Part shown: piece by piece, positions 59,800-64,000 of the stretch
Position numbering within the stretch: the first letter of the stretch is position 1
Layout of the letters: the number at the start of each line of letters is the position of its first letter
NCBI GenBank assembly: GCA_029582165.1
Contig: CM055869.1
Location: forward strand, 5,984,425 to 6,048,424
DNA: 64,000 bases
Direction: 5' to 3'
Source of the DNA: Portulaca oleracea
Taxonomy: Eukaryota; Streptophyta; Magnoliopsida; Caryophyllales; Portulacaceae
Translations under genes and position numbers: made by a program
The notes under the pieces: model-generated
Database searches by the model: none
Told to the model about the DNA's origin: nothing
What the model saw: the letters and a program-made list of their open reading frames with translations, nothing else

Positions 59800-60189
59800 G
59801 TTAATGAAGTGATGTGGGCTGAAGCATACTACAAAGAAGTGGCGTGGAAGGTGGAGGCGATGGAGGCGGGTGCCATATGGTGTGGACTGTAAGCTGCCAA
59901 AGCAAGAGGTCCGCACCGCATAGTGGTTGAGTCAGACTTTCAAGCAGTCATCAACGCCCTGCAAGGCAAACAGAAGGTGACCCCGAAAACTCAAAATATC
60001 CTGAAGACCTGCTTAGATTTAATACCTTTCTTTATGTCAGGAAATTTTATTTTCGCTCGTAGAAGGTGTAATAGGGTTGCACATAAACTTGCAAACTTAG
60101 TAGTTACTCGGGGCCAATCAAATGTATGGAGAGACAACCATCCTTTGGAGGTTGCCACTTTGGTCGCCTCTGAAGTTGTTTCTGAATAA
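59800..60189 (+). pseudogene. RNase H-like domain remnant of a retroelement
   Basis: The open part (59923-60189) reads VESDFQAVINALQ, then FIFARRRCNRVAHKLANLVV, matching the end of the plant RVT_3 (RNase H-like) domain, including the conserved VESD and RxCNxxAHxLA motifs. Upstream (59800-59920) similar codons occur (AEA..., AAKARG) but with in-frame stops. A short A-run (60209-60217) follows. It is probably a 5'-truncated LINE or gene copy. Confidence 0.65.
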
Positions 60190-60314
60190 TATTATTCCCA
60201 CAAGTCTAAAAAAAAAGGCGTGGGAAATTGTCAATACACCGCCCTGGATTTTAAGCAAATTCTTATTTGGAAGTGCATTGACGTAGACACTAATTTTGAT
60301 AACTAGTATGCTAA

Positions 60315-60585
60315 GTCCCTACTCTTTTGTATGGTGTGTTACGGTGCAGTACCACAATCCACAACTCACCATATATACTACTCATTATTCTCCCCCATTT
60401 TACCATACTGTATCGTAATCGTTACCAATACATCTCTTTTATTTTCACATTCTCTTTCATCACCTACCATATCAATCACATTTCTACAAAATTTACCATA
60501 TCATTCCAGACTTTACCACATTTTTTACAGTTTCACCATACCGCACAAATTCCACACCATATCAACCGCATAAAAGAACATGTCC
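60315..60585 (+). mobile_element. Tourist-like MITE, copy F
   Basis: Starts GTCCCTACTCTTTTGTATGG and ends CCGCATAAAAGAACATGTCC, with the family interior. TAA flanks it on both sides (60312-60314 and 60586-60588). Confidence 0.8.
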
Positions 60586-61154
60586 TAAATTGCATAAATA
60601 TATGCATATTTGTTTTGGTGCTTTTACTTTACCAACAAAATGTCATGAAAAAGGGTTCAAAAGGAAAGCCATGACTAGAGTCACGAGTCATGAGTCATGA
60701 CTTTAGAATCAAATCAGACCATCAGAGCTTGCTACACCTAACCTAGCTAGTGTGTTTAATTTGTAAAGGCATAGCCTACATATATATAAATAAATAAAAA
60801 TAAAAAATGAGAAGCAGCAGATTTCCATTCCATCACTTCCTTTTGGGCCCAAGCCTAAAATCCTCCCATGTGCAAAAAAAAAAAATGCAAGTTGGATGGT
60901 CCAAATTGTTTTTCAATAACAAGTATCACCAATTTGATGCCACCATAGTACCATACACATGCTATAGTCTATACCCTATAATTTTCTCAGATATAAAATA
61001 CATTATGACAATAAGAATCCCAATATTCATTATTCATTATTATGACCATGGAAAGAGTCTTGTTTGGCGGACAGTTATTAGCCGCAATTGTTTAGAGACT
61101 TATTTGGCAAATAGGTTACTGGTTGTAATTTGCACTGTTTGTTTACTTGATTTA
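60586..61154. other. Intergenic; nothing recognised
   Basis: AT-rich DNA; an open frame from 60807 has no family resemblance. Confidence 0.4.
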
Positions 61155-61402
61155 GGCCCTGTTATTTTCTGCGGTATTTTGCGGTGTGCTGTAGTGGGGT
61201 ATGGTGGAATTGTGGTGGGGTGTGGTGTAATCCGGGTAGGTTATTGGTATGTGGGGTAGGTGAGGAGAGAAAATATAAAAAGTAGAGGAGAAAAGTGAAG
61301 AGAGAGAAGAGTGAGGAAAGAGAAAAAGTAATGATTTGTAAGAAATCATGCGGAAGTTATGAAATCATGCGGTGAATGACAGATCTGCAGCTTTAATGCG
61401 CC
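61155..61402 (-). mobile_element. Tourist-like MITE, copy G
   Basis: Starts GGCCCTGTTATTTTCTGCGG, has the interior TGTGGTG, GAGGAGAAAAGTGAAGAG words and ends TTTAATGCGCC. TTA flanks it on both sides (61152-61154 and 61403-61405). Confidence 0.75.
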
Positions 61403-61480
61403 TTAGTTATATATGACCACTTTGATGTCTTACTCTTTCAATACGTGCTTATAATATGTTTGTTAAAATAAATGTTTCAA

Positions 61481-61630
61481 GGCGGTTTTGATGATTCCGC
61501 ACCTTTTGATAATTTGATGGACCGGCTGACGGTTGACATAAGCAATAAAGGTGGTTTGAAAATATTACAAGACCCGGAGATGGCTATAAATCTGCTAAAG
61601 AAGAAGAGGTTGGATGAAGACAAGGGCTGA
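61481..61630 (+). other. Coding-looking 49-codon fragment, unidentified
   Basis: After a CAAG junction, the frame GGFDDSAPFDNLMDRLTVDI continues through LQDPEMAINLLKKKRLDEDK to a TGA. Its composition is like a real protein C-terminus and unlike the surrounding DNA. I do not recognise the family; a fragment of a gene or transposon protein is possible. No upstream exon was found. Confidence 0.35.
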
Positions 61631-61968
61631 AGGGGTGGTTATCCCTGACATATGATTTGAGCTTCAAGACGAATTTTGTGTGTTCGTGCTTCGAGCCATG
61701 AATTTTATTTTTTTTTATTTTTTATTTTTTGCAACGGTTTTTGCTGTTCTTGGGTTGTTTTGGTGGTGTCCTGGTTTAGCTTGTTGAGTCGGTTTTGTTG
61801 GTTGGTCTTGGTGTGGTCTTTTATGGTTCTTGTTCCTTTTCCTGCGTGATGCTGTTTGATGTCTCCTTTTGTGTGGGTGTTGTTGGTGTTACGAACGTTG
61901 TTGTCGTTTTAGCTTTGGCTTCAGCCTCAATTATCGAAAAAAAAGAAGAAAAGTTTCAATTATCAAAA

Positions 61969-62671
61969 GGAAATTGGATTCTAATAATACGAACTTTTGG
62001 CCATATAAGACTTAATAATACGAACTTTCGATTAGGTTCTGAATAATATGAACTTTGACCCCCTGTTGCCCCCAGTAACACGTCACCGAATTAGCTTTAT
62101 TTTGACTGGTCGGGAAATCTAGGTGGCGGTGGCGGCATGTTTTCTTTGATGTTTGATCATGTCATATTACACATTGACTTAAAAAATTGTCACGTCACTC
62201 TCTCTTTCTCTCTCCTCTCTCTTTCCTCTCTCTCTCTCTATCTCTCTCTCTTTCTCTCTCCTCTCTTCGTCATTCCCAGATCCGGTTCTCTCACAATTCA
62301 CTTGCAAATAATGAAGAAGAAGAAGAAGAAGAAGAAGAAGAAGAAGAAGAAGAAGAAGAAGAAGAAGGGGAAACGGGTCTGGGAATGACGAAGAGAGGAG
62401 AGAGAGAGAGGGAAGAGAGGGAAGAGAGAGGAGAGAGAAAGAGAGAGTGACGTGGCAATTTTTTAAGTCAATGGGTGACATGGTATGGTCAAACATCAAA
62501 GAAAATGTGCCGCCACCACCACCTAGATTTCCCGACGAGTCAAAATAAAGCTAACTCGGTGGCGTGTTCTTTGCAAGAATACGTCAAAGTTCATATTATT
62601 CGTAACTAATGAAAGTTCAGATATTAAGTTTTATATGACCAAAAGTTTGTATTATTAGAATCCAATTTCCC
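61969..62671. mobile_element. Mutator-like foldback element, copy 3
   Basis: The ends GGAAATTGGATTCTAATAAT and ATTATTAGAATCCAATTTCC are inverted. Homology continues inward for most of each 300-base arm: TGGCGGTGGCGGCATG opposes GTGCCGCCACCACCACC, and CGTCATTCCCAGA opposes TCTGGGAATGACG. A (GAA)n run forms the centre. Flanking 9-mers TTATCAAAA and TCATCAAAA match at eight of nine. The CT-rich arm and GA-rich arm account for spurious serine- or glutamate-rich open frames. Confidence 0.8.
62313..62367. repeat. (GAA)n microsatellite
   Basis: About 18 GAA units form the loop of the palindromic Mutator-like element. Confidence 0.95.
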
Positions 62672-63152
62672 TCATCAAAATTGATTGTTGGTAATAACCC
62701 ATAACTTCAACTATCTTTTAGTCATTCTTGTTGCTTTTACTTGTAAGAACAATAGGTTGTAATTGCAAAAGAACATGGAAAGACAATCCAACCCTTACAT
62801 TTAATTACCCTTAACATCGCGAGTGACTATCATAATTCATAACTCGTATGATAGGGTTTTAGTTGCGAAAATAGACAATTTAGGTGAGGTTGCCTGGCAA
62901 GTCCATTAGATGGAAATATGCCATGAATTTTACAACTATGATAAATAAAAGGGTAAATAACATGATCTATTTCATACAAATTTAGTTTAATGTAAAAAAT
63001 TATACCAAAATCAATATGCATGGACACATGTTTTATTTGCTTTAGTATCACTTACCGTAGCAGAAGAGTCAAGTCGGCTCAATGAGCTCGAGTGATCGAC
63101 TCAAAAGACCAAAAGCTCCGCCCAAGTTAATTTTGACTAAACTTGCTCGGCG
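62672..63152. other. Intergenic; nothing recognised
   Basis: AT-rich DNA without a supported feature. Confidence 0.4.
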
Positions 63153-63353
63153 CAATTAAGTTTATTTAGATACTTTAGGTCAGGAGTAGGTTATGTATGT
63201 AAACTTTATATTAATTTAGGTGCCTAAAATTTAATATAAGCTAAGTTTGGCCTAATCTCTCGTTCGGGTCAATTAAGTTTGTTTAGGTATTTTAGGTCAG
63301 GAGTAGGTTATATATGTAAATTTTACATTGATTTTACGCGCCTAAAATTTAAT
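63153..63353. repeat. 117-bp tandem duplication
   Basis: CAATTAAGTTT(A/G)TTTAG at 63153 restarts at 63270, and both copies continue through AGGTCAGGAGTAGGTTAT and GCCTAAAATTTAATA. About ten substitutions separate them. Confidence 0.8.
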
Positions 63354-63599
63354 AAAAGAGCACATAGATTTGTGATTTCCTTCAATTTTTAAGTTAATGT
63401 GTAATACTATAAATCCTATATTTACAATCCGTTTGACTAAATCCTTACTATCAATAAAATGTTGTTTCAGCCCTCTATTTCAAAATTTTAGCAAAAAATA
63501 AAATATCACACTTAATTTTAATTTTAGATTTGAATTTGAAAACATTTTAGAAAAATAAAAAAAGAGGCAAGTTTTATGATTCATAGCCAAGCCATCCAT

Positions 63600-64000
63600 G
63601 CCCAAATGGTTACAAGATCAACGACCTTGAGCCTGGCCTGAACTGAGCTCACACCTAACAAGCTTGAACTCGACTCAGGTAGTTAAACTTTTCACAAATT
63701 GCTAAATCGAAAGCTAAACCTAAATCGATTTGAGCTGAAACCACATCGAATGGATAACAATTTTATCGGTTCAGTTTTCACTATTTTGTGTCCGATTCTC
63801 GGTTTCCTTAGGCCGACCAATAGATCCACTAGTTGATACCCATCATTGTGTAAACGAGCCGAGCTCAAGCCAAGCCCCCTAGGCTCTGATCAGTTAGGAA
63901 AGGCTCGGCACAAAGCTCGCCAAGATCAAAGTCAAGGCTCAGGCTCGGGCCCGATTTGAAAATCGAGGCTCGGTTCGGTTGTTTTTATTTTTTAATTTAA
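63600..64000. repeat. GAGCTC / GGCTCGG-type degenerate repeat
   Basis: Dense GCTCGGC, GAGCTCAAGC, GGCTCAGGCTCGG words run to the window edge, like 37230-37760. This type of sequence is a common dispersed repeat in plant genomes. Limits are unclear because the window ends inside it. Confidence 0.45.

Noticed and set aside
62137..62499. Glu-rich and Ser/Leu-rich open frames on both strands
   Set aside because: They arise from the (GAA)n core and the CT/GA arms of the foldback element.
1..64000. CRISPR arrays, rRNA, tRNA, integrated viral or organellar DNA
   Set aside because: No regularly spaced repeats with unique spacers, no conserved RNA gene cores, and no viral or organellar genes were recognised on either strand.

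Overview
This is nuclear DNA from a flowering plant, most likely a eudicot. It is AT-rich, its genes are split by GT-AG introns, and every recognisable protein matches a plant family. It is also packed with plant-type transposons: Stowaway-like and Tourist-like MITEs, Mutator-like foldbacks, hAT-like elements, Helitrons, and L1 and RTE LINE fragments. I cannot name the species. I see no bacterial, organellar or viral segment, no rRNA or tRNA gene, and no CRISPR array. Exon boundaries were set by hand from splice sites, reading phase and remembered family sequences, so they are predictions.

Layout. 1-14 kb: mostly intergenic, with one intact DUF761 membrane protein gene (4.0-4.7 kb, minus), a decayed tandem copy of it (7.6-8.3 kb), a small DUF7722 gene (13.2-13.5 kb, minus) and a decayed DUF7722 copy (7.3-7.6 kb). 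14-20.6 kb: a composite Helitron and a run of MITEs. 20.8-23.1 kb: a two-exon ZIP2-like metal transporter (plus). 25.9-29.4 kb: a six-exon conserved plant membrane protein of unknown function (minus). 30.4-33.9 kb: a ten-exon mitochondrial aldehyde dehydrogenase of the ALDH2B type (minus), whose transit-peptide exon carries a frameshift in this sequence. 34-38 kb: an hAT-like element, the dead 5' end of a PMT11/12-like methyltransferase gene and an L1 remnant. 38.9-53.8 kb: an eleven-coding-exon DEK chromatin protein gene (plus), with introns swollen by LINE insertions, one nested inside another. 53.8-64 kb: gene-poor, with nested Tourist-like MITEs, two palindromic Mutator-like elements and an hAT-like element.

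The genes are unrelated housekeeping or stress-type plant genes and form no pathway or operon. I found no convincing new biological system. The most informative signals are evolutionary: the ALDH2B frameshift, an RTE LINE inside an L1 with an 18-bp target-site duplication, a three-member GGGAAATTGG foldback family with 9-10 bp target-site duplications, a Helitron with two 5' ends, and paired pseudogenes of the two small plant-specific genes.
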